Of a stretch of DNA of 64,000 nucleotides, positions 33,942 through 43,418 are shown in pieces (within the stretch, counting starts at the first letter, position 1; every line of letters starts with the position of its first letter). The stretch is from Sulfuricella sp. GTDB taxonomy: Bacteria > Pseudomonadota > Gammaproteobacteria > Burkholderiales > Sulfuricellaceae. Below the pieces are notes generated by a model. It ran no database searches. It had not been told where the DNA came from and saw only the letters and a list, made by a program, of their open reading frames with translations. Made by a program: the position numbers and the translations under genes. The stretch spans positions 120,534 through 184,533 of the forward strand of contig JAQTNE010000002.1 of the NCBI GenBank assembly GCA_028713975.1, written 5' to 3'.

Positions 33942-33967
33942 ATCAAATTTTCTTCAGCCAATGAGGG

Positions 33968-35311
33968 TCACAAATATCGCAGCCATATGTAAAGCGAACT
34001 CGCGGCAATGCTCATCAGCATCAGGGGAAAGGCCAGCAGCATGAACGGTATGAAACGGATCGGCTGACCTGCCCGCTCAGCGAATCCGGCCACGACCAGA
34101 TTGGCGCTGGCACCCACCAGGCTGCCGTTGCCCCCCAGGCACGCACCCAGCGCCAGCGACCACCACAGGGTGTTGACGTCACTCGCGCCGAACAGGGGCG
34201 CCATTTTCTGGATGACCGGGATCATCGTGGCAACGAAGGGAATGTTATCCACCAATGCCGACGCGACGGCGGAAACCCACAAAATCGCAATCGCTGTCGT
34301 GCCCAAGTCACCGCCGGTAAATACCGCGATCTGTTTGGCGAGAATTTCCAGCGCACCGGATTTTTCCACTCCGGCCACCACCACAAACAGGCCGACGAAA
34401 AAGAAAATGGTGACCCATTCCACTTCTGCAAAAGAATGATGAACCAAATGAGTTTGTTCTTCCGCGCCTTTTTCAAAAGCCCGCAAAAGTAATAGTAGCG
34501 CAGCGCCAAACATGGCGATGGTGGCCGGCTCCTGGCCAATCTGGTGAGAAAGCGAAAAACCCAGTATGACCAGCGCAATGACGGACAGGGATTGCTTTAA
34601 CAGGCGCGTGTCAGTGATGGCGCTTTTTTCGTCGAAAGCCATCACCTCGGCGCGATCTTCCGGTGCGGCATGAAGCTTGCGCCCCCAGATCAGGTAAAAG
34701 GGGATCAGGGTAAGCAAAAAAACCACCAATGCGACGGGGCCCAGATTGAATAGAAAATCGTTGAAAGTCAGCTTGGCTGCCGAACCAATCATGATGTTGG
34801 GCGGATCGCCAATCAGGGTGGCAGCGCCGCCGATATTAGAGGCAAAAATCACCGAAAACAGGTAAGGATAAGGATTGAGCTTCAGCGCATCGGTAATCAG
34901 CAACGTCACCGGCGCAATCAGCAATACCGTAGTCACGTTATCGAGCAAGGCGGAAAGCACCGCCGTCACCACCGACAACATGACCATCAACCCCCACGGA
35001 TCGGCGCGCACGGCCTTGACCGCGACCACCGCCACATACTGAAAAATTCCGCTCTTCTGTGTGATGGCGACGATTACCATCATTCCCGTCAGCAAGCCGA
35101 TGGTATTAAGATCAATACCGGCAAAGGCCTCGTGTTGCCGCAACACCCCGGAAAAGATCATCAGCCCCGCGCCAAGCAAGGCGACGATGGCACGATTGAT
35201 TCTCTCGGTGACGATGACGGCGTAGGTGAACACAAAAATCGCCAGCGAAACAAGTAACGGGCTGAGGCCAAAGATGACCTCGGAAATGGAATGGGCGGCG
35301 CCGTGCATCAC
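33968..35311 (-). CDS. SLC13/ArsB-type anion or sodium transporter
   Basis: A 447-residue permease with ten to twelve helices of the ion transporter superfamily (ArsB, NhaD and SLC13 groups). Characteristic repeats are ALLDNVTTVLLIAPVTLLI and its second-half counterpart SALVDNIPFVATMIPVI, with NIGGAATLIGDPPNIMIGSA and GGNGSLVGASANLV. The substrate is not defined: Na+/H+ exchange (NhaD), arsenite, or a carboxylate are all possible. It directly follows the CBS gene, which may regulate it. Confidence 0.85.
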   Translation of the reverse strand: MMHGAAHSISEVIFGLSPLLVSLAIFVFTYAVIVTERINRAIVALLGAGLMIFSGVLRQHEAFAGIDLNTIGLLTGMMVIVAITQKSGIFQYVAVVAVKAVRADPWGLMVMLSVVTAVLSALLDNVTTVLLIAPVTLLITDALKLNPYPYLFSVIFASNIGGAATLIGDPPNIMIGSAAKLTFNDFLFNLGPVALVVFLLTLIPFYLIWGRKLHAAPEDRAEVMAFDEKSAITDTRLLKQSLSVIALVILGFSLSHQIGQEPATIAMFGAALLLLLRAFEKGAEEQTHLVHHSFAEVEWVTIFFFVGLFVVVAGVEKSGALEILAKQIAVFTGGDLGTTAIAILWVSAVASALVDNIPFVATMIPVIQKMAPLFGASDVNTLWWSLALGACLGGNGSLVGASANLVVAGFAERAGQPIRFIPFMLLAFPLMLMSIAASSLYIWLRYL

Positions 35312-35773
35312 TTAGTCCGTTCGTTGCGCGAGAAAATGGGCGAGCAGCGCACGCCGGGAAATTACGCCGAGTAACTTGCCGTCCTTGCCGACCACCGGCA
35401 AAGGTTCGGTGCTGTGGGCGAGTCGCAGAGTGGCTTCCAGGATGGGGCTATCTTCATGCAGCGCCGGAATATCCTTGTTGGCGAAATCGACCACTTTCAA
35501 ATGCGCCAGGTCACGCAAGTGTGAAGTCAACATACCCATGCCGTCACCGACGAACTTGAGGTTGGAAAGCCCGCCCTCCGCCTTCGCGCTGGCCGGAATC
35601 AGCGCCTGCAGGATGGCGTTGGTACTGATGAGACCGATGAAAACGCCGCTGGCGTCACAAATCGGGGCATGATTAATTTGCTTTTCCAGCATCAGCCTGA
35701 GGCTGTCCAGCATACTGTCGTCCGGCCTCAGAGAAACGGTTGGTGAAAAAAATGGAATGGCTTTGATTGGCAT
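35312..35773 (-). CDS. CBS-domain protein next to the SLC13-type transporter
   Basis: A 153-residue protein made of two CBS domains: residues 10-70 (DSMLDSLRLMLEKQINHAPI, GVFIGLIST) and 90-150 (EDSPILEATLRLAHST, LPVVGKDGKLLGVISRRALL). Such pairs bind adenosine nucleotides. Its stop abuts the ATG of the transporter gene, so it is co-translated and probably gates or senses energy state for that transporter. Confidence 0.88.
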   Translation of the reverse strand: MPIKAIPFFSPTVSLRPDDSMLDSLRLMLEKQINHAPICDASGVFIGLISTNAILQALIPASAKAEGGLSNLKFVGDGMGMLTSHLRDLAHLKVVDFANKDIPALHEDSPILEATLRLAHSTEPLPVVGKDGKLLGVISRRALLAHFLAQRTD

Positions 35774-35884
35774 AATTTGTCCCGGAACATTGTTTAATTT
35801 CAGGTGTTCTCATCTCCAATAGGATACCCTATACCATCAACTGCCGAATAAATTCCGAAACGGCTCGAACTTGATGGAGGAACC

Positions 35885-36280
35885 ATGCAGCTAACGATCA
35901 TTGCCGCCATTCTCGCCGCTATTGCCGGCGTCATCTTCGCCATGCAAAACAATGTCCCGGTGACCGCCAATTTTTTGTTCTGGCGTTTCGACAGCTCCCT
36001 GGCCTTGGTTCTGCTGTTGGCGCTAGCCGCAGGGGCAATCATCATCGCCCTGCTGACAACCCCGGCCACGCTGCGGCGGCAGTGGCTTGTGACGCGGCAG
36101 AAGCGGCGCATTGATGAACTTGAGCGTACCTGCAAAGCGCAGAAAGAAAAAATCGTCGCATTGGAACAAGGGACGGCTATCAGTGATCCCGCGCCCGAAA
36201 AGGAGCGCCCATACATTGGGCTCAAACAAATTATTGCCGGCGGCGATGCCGACGAAAAGCCGGATTCCGGCTCATCGTAG
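35885..36280 (+). CDS. lapA: LapA family (DUF1049) membrane protein
   Basis: A 131-residue protein. Two helices (residues 1-20 and 40-62) flank NNVPVTANFLFWRFDSSLALVLLLA, the DUF1049 pattern. A coiled coil of charged residues follows (RRIDELERTCKAQKEKIVALE). LapA-like proteins take part in lipopolysaccharide assembly with LapB; lapB is not nearby. GGAGG lies 6 bases before the ATG. Confidence 0.85.
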   Translation: MQLTIIAAILAAIAGVIFAMQNNVPVTANFLFWRFDSSLALVLLLALAAGAIIIALLTTPATLRRQWLVTRQKRRIDELERTCKAQKEKIVALEQGTAISDPAPEKERPYIGLKQIIAGGDADEKPDSGSS

Positions 36281-36301
36281 CCGAGCCTTTACCTTACGGC
36301 T

Positions 36302-37510
36302 TCACTTGTTATCCTCGTCCACGGCCATTTTCAGCATCTCGAAAATATCCGGAATGGCGGAGCTGACCCGATTCCAGTTGGGGATCAGCGGCGTCGTCAT
36401 GGGATTTTCCATAAATGTTTGAGCGGCCATGCCGATGGCCCTGGTGAAGGCTTCCACCGCCATGGCTTCCTCGTGCCGGTCAAATTTGAGCCCGTTAATC
36501 GCCGCGTCGGCCTCGTATTTCATGATCGTATCTTCAGCCTGCCGCAGATAAGCCACCAGCAGGGATTTGAACAGGCCATCGGAAAACACCACGCCTTCGG
36601 ACGCCAGCGTCCTGAAGATGGATTTGCAAATATCCACCGTCATTTTCATCAGCCCCTTGGCGGCATCGTCAGCCGATAAAATCTGGTGTTTATGGTCATA
36701 GTTCGCGGCAATGTCCACCTGGCAAACCCGGCGTGGCGAGTAGTTGCGATGCACTTCCGCCAGAGAGCCGACTTCCAGACCCCAGTCCCATGGAATCCGG
36801 TTGACCCGCGCCAGATCGGTAATCATGCAAAATTCACCGGAGAGGGGGTAGCGAAAGCTGTCCAGAAAGGTGAGAAAACCGTGCGCCCCGATGAACTGCT
36901 GAATGGACCGAACCAGCGGCGTTACCAACAGGCGTGTGACCCGCCCATTCATTTTGCCCGATACCCGGCTGTAATAACCTTTGCAGAACACATAGTCCAG
37001 ATTCGGATTAACCACGGGATAGCACAACCGCGCCAGCAGTTCGCGGCTGTAGGTGAGGATGTCGCAATCATGCAGCGCAATAACGTCGGACTTGCCCCGT
37101 GCCAGCACGTAGCCGTAAGCGAGCCAGGCGGAGCGCCCCTTGCCCCGCTCTCCGACATTAAATCCGTTTCGGGAAAAGGTCTCATAAATTTCCGTTATTC
37201 TTTTCCCGTCGTTGTGGATGATTCGAACATCGGTGGAAATCGGCGACATGAACTCGCGCACCCGCTGAAAATCCTTCTCCGTCCCCTTGTCCAGAACCAG
37301 CACAATTTCATTGAGGTACTTCACCTTGGCCAGCTCCTGGACAATTCCCGGCATGGCCGCCCCTTCAAACTCCGAATAAAGCGCCGGCAAAACCAGGGCG
37401 ATCGGCCTGGATTTCGAAAAGCCATGCAGCTCGGTCTCCAGCCGGTCAAGCGAAGGTTTGCCAAGCTGGTGAAGCGTCGTAATAATTCCTGACTGGTAAA
37501 AATCAGACAT
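36302..37510 (-). CDS. Glucosyl-3-phosphoglycerate synthase-like glycosyltransferase
   Basis: A 402-residue GT-A glycosyltransferase resembling GpgS (family GT81). Features are IALVLPALYSEFEG near the start, NEIVLVLDKGTEKDF, the gap GKGRSAWLAYGYVLA, the metal site IALHDCDI (near residue 141), and YPLSGEFCMITDLARVNRIPWDWGLEVG with the WDWGLE stretch that reads like the GpgS acceptor region. It would make glucosyl-3-phosphoglycerate from a nucleotide sugar and 3-phosphoglycerate. The start at 37510 follows GGGAGG. It is last of the gene block and spaced 14 bases from the channel-like gene. Confidence 0.8.
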   Translation of the reverse strand: MSDFYQSGIITTLHQLGKPSLDRLETELHGFSKSRPIALVLPALYSEFEGAAMPGIVQELAKVKYLNEIVLVLDKGTEKDFQRVREFMSPISTDVRIIHNDGKRITEIYETFSRNGFNVGERGKGRSAWLAYGYVLARGKSDVIALHDCDILTYSRELLARLCYPVVNPNLDYVFCKGYYSRVSGKMNGRVTRLLVTPLVRSIQQFIGAHGFLTFLDSFRYPLSGEFCMITDLARVNRIPWDWGLEVGSLAEVHRNYSPRRVCQVDIAANYDHKHQILSADDAAKGLMKMTVDICKSIFRTLASEGVVFSDGLFKSLLVAYLRQAEDTIMKYEADAAINGLKFDRHEEAMAVEAFTRAIGMAAQTFMENPMTTPLIPNWNRVSSAIPDIFEMLKMAVDEDNK

Positions 37511-37524
37511 GATCAAGCCTCCCG

Positions 37525-38229
37525 CTAGATATGCTCGATCTCGTCCTTGACCCCTGCCGCGCAATTTTCGGCGCTTTCTCTTTCGATCATCCGTTTTGCT
37601 GCATCAATGCCGCCCACGCCGAAAGAAATTGAGAGCGCCACCACAATGCCGCCAAAGATGATTGAAAAGGCGGCGAGGACGATGCTGGGCGCAATCTGTA
37701 GTTGCTCCATGACCATCGCCAGAATCAAAACCGTCAGCAGGGTGCGGATCGCCTCGGCCAGAAGTTTGGCGTAGTGGTAACCGCTGTTTACCGCAGCAAT
37801 CAACACGCCACGGCTGATGAACCCGGCCAGCACATAGCCGATAATCAGGATCAGCACGGCGGAAAAAACGCGCGGCAGATAGCCGAAGAACTGCTCGACA
37901 AGACTGTCTATCGTGGGGATTTTGAGCGCGCTCAGGCCAATCATCAGGGTGACCGTGATCAACAGCCATAACACCACCGAACCCAGCATCGCGGAGGGCT
38001 TGGCCCACAGGTCGCCCTTGCGCATCAGCGTGGTAAATCCCATGCGGTCAGACCAGCTATCGAAATTAATGGCGGTCAGGGATTTTACGAGCATGAACCG
38101 GATGATCCTGGCCAGAATAACGCCCAATATCATGATTACCAGCATGGCCAGGAGGTTGGGTAAAAAAATCTTGAACGTCAAGAAAACCTCTTGCAAAGGC
38201 TCGAGTATCAGGCTCAAAAAATCTGTCAT
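37525..38229 (-). CDS. Mechanosensitive-channel-like membrane protein (TM-helix/CmpX type)
   Basis: A 234-residue protein with four to five helices; LVIMILGVILARIIRFMLVK and VLILIIGYVLAGFISRGVLI are the paired segments of the MscS-associated TM-helix domain. It lacks the soluble C-terminal part of full MscS channels. It sits between two glycosyltransferase genes of a probable osmolyte pathway, which would suit a role in release or sensing of osmotic stress. Confidence 0.78.
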   Translation of the reverse strand: MTDFLSLILEPLQEVFLTFKIFLPNLLAMLVIMILGVILARIIRFMLVKSLTAINFDSWSDRMGFTTLMRKGDLWAKPSAMLGSVVLWLLITVTLMIGLSALKIPTIDSLVEQFFGYLPRVFSAVLILIIGYVLAGFISRGVLIAAVNSGYHYAKLLAEAIRTLLTVLILAMVMEQLQIAPSIVLAAFSIIFGGIVVALSISFGVGGIDAAKRMIERESAENCAAGVKDEIEHI

Positions 38230-38247
38230 GGTTTTTCTCCTTAATAA

Positions 38248-39513
38248 TTACTTCTTCCAACTATTTATCAGGTAGTCCTTACTGCTTTCAAACTCAACGC
38301 AAAGCTTTTCGATTTCGGCTTCTGCCTCAACCGCATTCATCGACTCCGCCATCAGGATGAATGAGGCGGTTTTTCCGACATAAAGCGGCGTCAGGGATTT
38401 GATCAGGTGCTCGACCGGCAGCTTTCTTTTGTGAAAAGCGATAGCATAATCATAGATGACTCGCACCCATAAACTGAGGGGGAACTCAAACTCCGCGTCG
38501 CTCAAGGTGCCCAGCCGCTCCACCTCCCTGAAATCTCCCGCGCCCAGAATGTCGAGCCAAATCTCGCGCAGGTTGTTGAGACCTTCACGAAACAGGTTCA
38601 GCATCCGGGCGGTATTGACGTTGACATGTTCAAGCCCGACGGTATATTCAAAGCCGAAGGTCGTCACCGGCTCTGACCCGCGAATCGGCATCCAGGTATC
38701 CGCGTGGTGCTCCATCAGCTCGAAAGTGGCGCTGACCACCTGGTAGAGCATACTGCTCAGGTCGGCACCGGGGTCCTTGGCGTCGTGAATCTTGGCGCCG
38801 AGAAAAGATTGGGCGACCTTGAAACCGTTTGCCATTGCGGTCGTGGTCATCCAGATATCGATGCCGAAGCGCGCGACATCCGACTCCCATACATCCTGGG
38901 TCAGATAGAATTGCGCCAGCTTGCCGGAAAAACCGAAATCACCGCCGATGGGTTGCCGCACTCGCCTGCCATAGAGCGTTCGGGTAAGCGGATAGACGAT
39001 GCTGTTAGTGATCGTCCCGTCGAACTTGTGGCGGTGGTAGAGCGGCGCGACGTAATCGAAGCCGCCTTCCAGCACCGGCTTTACCAGCAGCTCGATCCAC
39101 TCGGGCGTAATGCTCCTGAGGTCGGAATCGACCACCACGCAAGCTTTCGCATCCAGCATTTTGGCGACCTCGAAAATAGATCGAAAGGCGCTGCCTTTGC
39201 CGGGTATCCCCGCATAGGGGAAAGCAATTTTGGAGATCGGTTCGACGCGACGGTGCAGGAGGATGGCGTCAAAATCCTCAATGGAGGTGTTTTGCACCAT
39301 GCCGATAGTGCCGTCGCTGGAGCCACCGTCGGAGTTGACGATCACCGCCTTGTTACGTGGAAAATACTTGGCAAGGCCCACCTGTATCGCACGAACCACG
39401 TGGCCGATGGTTTTTGCATTATTGAAACTCGGGATGCCCACAACAATATCGGCATATCCGATCTTCTTGATCTGGTCATGCACCTCCGCCCTCAAGGCAA
39501 CGGCATTGATCAT
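38248..39513 (-). CDS. GT2-type glycosyltransferase, probable glycosylglycerate pathway
   Basis: A 421-residue GT-A glycosyltransferase. Features are DIVVGIPSFNNAKTIGHVVRA, VNSDGGSSDGT, VVVDSDLRSITPEW (DxD-like, near residue 127) and QPIGGDFGFSGKLAQFY. It differs from the GpgS-like protein next door but shares gene order with it and with a phosphatase, as in pathways for mannosylglucosylglycerate. I infer it adds the second sugar; it could also use another acceptor. Confidence 0.75.
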   Translation of the reverse strand: MINAVALRAEVHDQIKKIGYADIVVGIPSFNNAKTIGHVVRAIQVGLAKYFPRNKAVIVNSDGGSSDGTIGMVQNTSIEDFDAILLHRRVEPISKIAFPYAGIPGKGSAFRSIFEVAKMLDAKACVVVDSDLRSITPEWIELLVKPVLEGGFDYVAPLYHRHKFDGTITNSIVYPLTRTLYGRRVRQPIGGDFGFSGKLAQFYLTQDVWESDVARFGIDIWMTTTAMANGFKVAQSFLGAKIHDAKDPGADLSSMLYQVVSATFELMEHHADTWMPIRGSEPVTTFGFEYTVGLEHVNVNTARMLNLFREGLNNLREIWLDILGAGDFREVERLGTLSDAEFEFPLSLWVRVIYDYAIAFHKRKLPVEHLIKSLTPLYVGKTASFILMAESMNAVEAEAEIEKLCVEFESSKDYLINSWKK

Positions 39514-39550
39514 CCGTCCAGCCCTCCTTGTTTTCTCATCTTTGCGTACA

Positions 39551-41713
39551 TCAGGATGCTTCCAGCAACATGATCTGGATATCCATGACGTTTGTTCCCG
39601 TTGGCCCGGTTATAAAATGGCTGTGCTCGCCTGACAGGGCATCGAATTGCTGAAAGAACCCATAGGAGTTATTTTCGTCGAGGAATGTGGCTGGCTCCAT
39701 CCCAAGCTGGCGAGCGCGTGCAGCGGTGCTGCCGTTAACGATGGCGCCAGCCGCATCGGTTGGTCCATCGCCGCCATCGGTGCCGGCGGAAAGCAGGGTC
39801 ACGCCTTCCATTCCGTCAATCGCCAGGGCAAAAGCCAATGCCAGTTCCTGGTTCCTGCCGCCTTTGCCTGCCCCTCTCACGGTGACCGTGGTCTCGCCAC
39901 CAAACAGCAGACAGCGCCGTTCATTCGCTTTTAAACCGGGTTGGGGAGTGCGTGCGGCTTGCGCCAGGAAGCGCGCGGCTTCGCGCGCTTCGCCCTGAAG
40001 CTCCGCGCTGACGATTTCCGCCACGAACCCGAGTTGCCTGGCTTCCTCTGCTGCCGCCGCCAAGGCTTGGCCGATCCCGCCAACAATCACGTTCCTGGTT
40101 GCGAGCAGACAGGGGTCGCCGTCTTTTAGCGTTTCGGGAGCCAATCCTGCCATTCCCTGCCGCAGGTAATTCGCGACGCGCAAGGGTATTTTTTCCGTCA
40201 ACACGTATTTTTCAATCACCGCCCAGGCATCGGAAAAACTCACGCTATCCGGTGCAGTTGGCCCCGAGGCAATCACATCGAGCCGGTCGCCGATGACATC
40301 GGAAAGAATCATCGTCACCACCTGCGCCGGGAACGCCGCCTTGGCCAACTGCCCGCCCTTGATCGCAGAGAGATGCTTGCGCACGGCGTTCAACTCGCCG
40401 ATGGATGCACCGGCCTTCAACAGCAAGGCGGTTGTTTCCTGCTTGTCTTGCAGCGTCAATCCTTCTGCCGGTGCGGCCAGCAGCGCTGACGCACCGCCTG
40501 AAAGCAGGCAGAGAACCAGCGTCCTTTCGTTGGCAACCCGCGCCATTTCCAGTGCGCGTCGCGCACCATCCGCCCCGGCCTCATTGGGCACGGGGTGAGA
40601 AGCCTCGACTTGCTGCACGAAGACAAGCTTTTCCGCGTGGCCTTCTTTCACGACAATCAGCCCAGCGGCAATCCGTTTTCCGAGCAGCAACTCAAGGGCC
40701 AGCGCCATACGCGCCGTGGCTTTCCCGGCACCAACCACGGTAATACGATCAAAATTTTCGAGGGAATACGCGACATCGGCAACAAACAAGCAATTATTCT
40801 CCAGCCTTACGGCATTCAGCACGGCCTGGTATGGATCGACTGCCGCAAGGGCGGCGTTAAAAATGTCGGTCAGATTTTTTCTGTCCCAGGGCGGCGGCTT
40901 CTCTTCTCCAGCACTCTCGACTGTCAGCAACTGCAACACCGCGTCATTCCAGCCCCATGGGCCAGGCTTTTGCGTCCGCATCAAACCGGCAATATCAATG
41001 CGCGAATCAAAGCTTCCATCCTCATGCCTGACCAACACCGGGCGATCAACGGCCTGGAGCAGTGGCAGGTCATTCAGGCTGTCGCCCAGGCCAATACTCG
41101 CGACAACGCCATATTCCTGTTTGTAGAGCGCCGTCAGGATATTCACGGCTCGCCCTTTGTCGTGCCTGCCCATGAGATGAAATATTCGCCCTTGGGTCCA
41201 ACATAGACCGGCGGCTTCTATGGCCTGCAAGAACCGCAGGTCAGTTGCCCCATCGAAGATGAAAGGCTCATCGAAATCCCGCTGTTTTGCCAGGGCAGCG
41301 TCATCACAGGACAATCCTGTCAGCGCCGCGACCTCTATCGCCGTCATGTCCGCAAACCCGCGCACCCTTGCCCCGGTCTGCTCCCGCAGAGACTCGAAAT
41401 GGTGCCTGATTTCCGTATAAGGCGTGCCAAGCGCGATGAGGTGGCAACCGGAAATAACCTCCCCTTCGACGGGTGCGGAAAAATAGCCCTGAGGAATGAA
41501 TATCCCGCCGCCATTTTCAGAAATAAACGGATGGTTGTTGCGCATACGCTGACGGCAAGACACGATCTCCGTTCGCGTTTTGCTGGAGCACAGAACCAGC
41601 GGAATGCTTCGCGCCTGTATCAAATTCAAGGCCAGCAATGCGTCGTTAAAGGAATATTTAACTGGATCGAGCAATGTTCCATCCAGGTCGGTAAAGATGA
41701 CCGTTTTTCTCAT
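39551..41713 (-). CDS. Fusion of mannosyl-3-phosphoglycerate phosphatase-like HAD domain and glycerate kinase
   Basis: A 720-residue two-domain protein. The N-terminal HAD part (residues 1-275) begins TVIFTDLDGTLLDP (D9 and D11 catalytic), has LCSSKTRTEI and HPFISENGGGIFIP, and ends with GLGDSLNDLPLL, the MPGP pattern. The C-terminal part (290-720) is a glycerate 2-kinase (DUF4147 then MOFRL): VVGAGKATARMALALE, LLSGGASALLAAP, LFGGETTVTVRG. The phosphatase would release glycosylglycerate; the kinase would rephosphorylate free glycerate. The start at 41713 follows GGAGG; upstream in-frame codons to 41782 are not convincing. Confidence 0.87.
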   Translation of the reverse strand: MRKTVIFTDLDGTLLDPVKYSFNDALLALNLIQARSIPLVLCSSKTRTEIVSCRQRMRNNHPFISENGGGIFIPQGYFSAPVEGEVISGCHLIALGTPYTEIRHHFESLREQTGARVRGFADMTAIEVAALTGLSCDDAALAKQRDFDEPFIFDGATDLRFLQAIEAAGLCWTQGRIFHLMGRHDKGRAVNILTALYKQEYGVVASIGLGDSLNDLPLLQAVDRPVLVRHEDGSFDSRIDIAGLMRTQKPGPWGWNDAVLQLLTVESAGEEKPPPWDRKNLTDIFNAALAAVDPYQAVLNAVRLENNCLFVADVAYSLENFDRITVVGAGKATARMALALELLLGKRIAAGLIVVKEGHAEKLVFVQQVEASHPVPNEAGADGARRALEMARVANERTLVLCLLSGGASALLAAPAEGLTLQDKQETTALLLKAGASIGELNAVRKHLSAIKGGQLAKAAFPAQVVTMILSDVIGDRLDVIASGPTAPDSVSFSDAWAVIEKYVLTEKIPLRVANYLRQGMAGLAPETLKDGDPCLLATRNVIVGGIGQALAAAAEEARQLGFVAEIVSAELQGEAREAARFLAQAARTPQPGLKANERRCLLFGGETTVTVRGAGKGGRNQELALAFALAIDGMEGVTLLSAGTDGGDGPTDAAGAIVNGSTAARARQLGMEPATFLDENNSYGFFQQFDALSGEHSHFITGPTGTNVMDIQIMLLEAS

Positions 41714-41778
41714 CGTTCCTCCCTCCCGGCAACCAGGAATATGGCCTTTGCGATTTTTTAATGGCGTAGGCTCATCGC

Positions 41779-43044
41779 TCAATTAAACCGTTTGATGAAA
41801 TTTTGCGCCAATGCCTGATACAGGGAATCCCGGCAAATCAGGCGTGAAATGACCATGGCGATGAAAGACGTGGCCATCAGCGGCAACACCATGGCGTGAT
41901 TGTCGGTCATCTCCATGACGATGATGAAAGCCGTAATCGGCGCCTGAATCACGCCCGCGAAAAAACCGACCATTCCAAGAAGAATGACGGCTCCTGCCGG
42001 TGCGAAAGGAAGGACGTGCGACAAGTTCAGGCCCATGCCAGCGCCTATGGCGAGCGACGGGGAGAATATCCCGCCTGGGATGCCGCTAAGATAGGAAACC
42101 ACGGTAGCCGCCATTTTTAGAATCCCGAAACTTTCCGGCATGGCGCCCGATCCTTCCAGTATCTGTCTGGCTTCATGGTAGCCCGTCCCGTAGACCGTGC
42201 TTCCTGAGAGCAATCCCAGCAGCGCCAGAATGAAGCCGCACCCTGCGGCAAACAACACGGGGCGCTCGCGCATGAAAACGCCCAGACGCCCAGGCAAGCC
42301 CCGGCTGCCGGCAATCAGGGTTCGGCTGAAAACCCCGCCAAACAAGCCTCCTGCAATGCCGCAGACAAAAACTGCGGCCCATTCCACCCCGAAGTTGATG
42401 GTGGAGTGAATCGTTCCAAAATAAGTGTAATTGCCTTGCAGACTCAGAGAAGTTACGCCGGCGATCATCACGGCGATCAGAATGGTGCCGCTGGTGCGCT
42501 GCTCAAAGGATCGGCTCAACTCCTCAATCGCAAAAACAATGCCGGCAAGCGGCGTGTTGAATGCGGCCGCAACGCCCGCCGCGCCGCCGGCCAGGATCAA
42601 CCCTCTTTCTAGGTCATGGCTGGGGAAATGAGCCCATCGCCCCAGCGTATGCATGATAGAAGCGCCGATCTGGACAGTAGGCCCCTCCCGGCCAGTGGAG
42701 GCGCCAGACAACAGGCCCAGGAGCGTGAGCAGTATTTTCCCGGATGCGATTCGCAAGGACAGCAGCTTGTCGCGTAACGACATATCTTGAAGTTCGAGTG
42801 CGGCGATGGTTTGCGGAATGCCGCTGCCCTGGCTTCCCGGGAAAAATTTATGGGTAATGGCAACGACCAGGGCAAAACCAGCGGGGGCAAGGAGCAGCGG
42901 GAACAGCGGCGAGAAATTAGTTATCCTGTGGTACAGAACATTTACATATTCGCTTCCAATTGCGAAGACAAAGGCCGCCAGACCCACACAGACCGCACCG
43001 GCCCAGAATACGATGCGTTTTTTCCAGTCCTGCGTAGTATCCAC
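41779..43044 (-). CDS. ClC family chloride channel or Cl-/H+ antiporter
   Basis: A 421-residue ClC protein with about ten helices. The selectivity motifs are GSGIPQ (near residue 73), GREGPTVQIG (near 119) and GGIFSPSLAIGAGMG (near 325). It moves chloride, often with proton exchange. The gene is first in the minus-strand block with the osmolyte enzymes, separated by 65 bases, consistent with osmotic or acid balance. Confidence 0.92.
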   Translation of the reverse strand: MDTTQDWKKRIVFWAGAVCVGLAAFVFAIGSEYVNVLYHRITNFSPLFPLLLAPAGFALVVAITHKFFPGSQGSGIPQTIAALELQDMSLRDKLLSLRIASGKILLTLLGLLSGASTGREGPTVQIGASIMHTLGRWAHFPSHDLERGLILAGGAAGVAAAFNTPLAGIVFAIEELSRSFEQRTSGTILIAVMIAGVTSLSLQGNYTYFGTIHSTINFGVEWAAVFVCGIAGGLFGGVFSRTLIAGSRGLPGRLGVFMRERPVLFAAGCGFILALLGLLSGSTVYGTGYHEARQILEGSGAMPESFGILKMAATVVSYLSGIPGGIFSPSLAIGAGMGLNLSHVLPFAPAGAVILLGMVGFFAGVIQAPITAFIIVMEMTDNHAMVLPLMATSFIAMVISRLICRDSLYQALAQNFIKRFN

Positions 43045-43418
43045 GGAGATTCCTTATCAATTTATATGCGGTTGTTGGCCTTCTATTTCAGGGTCTCACC
43101 ACGGTGGGAATAAAAAATGTACGCCTCCCCATGAGCCGAAGAAAACGTACAAAAAAGGACCGTCCATTACTCGCCCTTGTAAACGATAGCGCTACTGCGC
43201 TTTTCTTCCCGGCATGACTCATCGTGGCAGGCTGCTTCAGGCTTTTCCTCGCCGAAATTGACGGCCTCAAGCTGATTTTCGGGCGCGCCTTGTGCCTACA
43301 GAATTTTTTTCTTCCGGGGAATGATGATTGGCTTCTACTTTGAATTAGACTTGAATATCGTGATTGAATTATATTGTGATAAATATATATTGTCCAAATT
43401 ATATTTGCAGGAATACAA
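43045..43418. other. Gap between the ClC gene and the MarR gene
   Basis: This 374-base stretch between divergent genes holds no supported coding region. The end nearest the MarR gene (43330-43410) is AT-rich, with repeated ATATTGT-like words (for example TTATATTGTGATAAATATAT). It is a likely promoter and operator zone, and MarR self-binding there is a reasonable guess. Confidence 0.5.
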
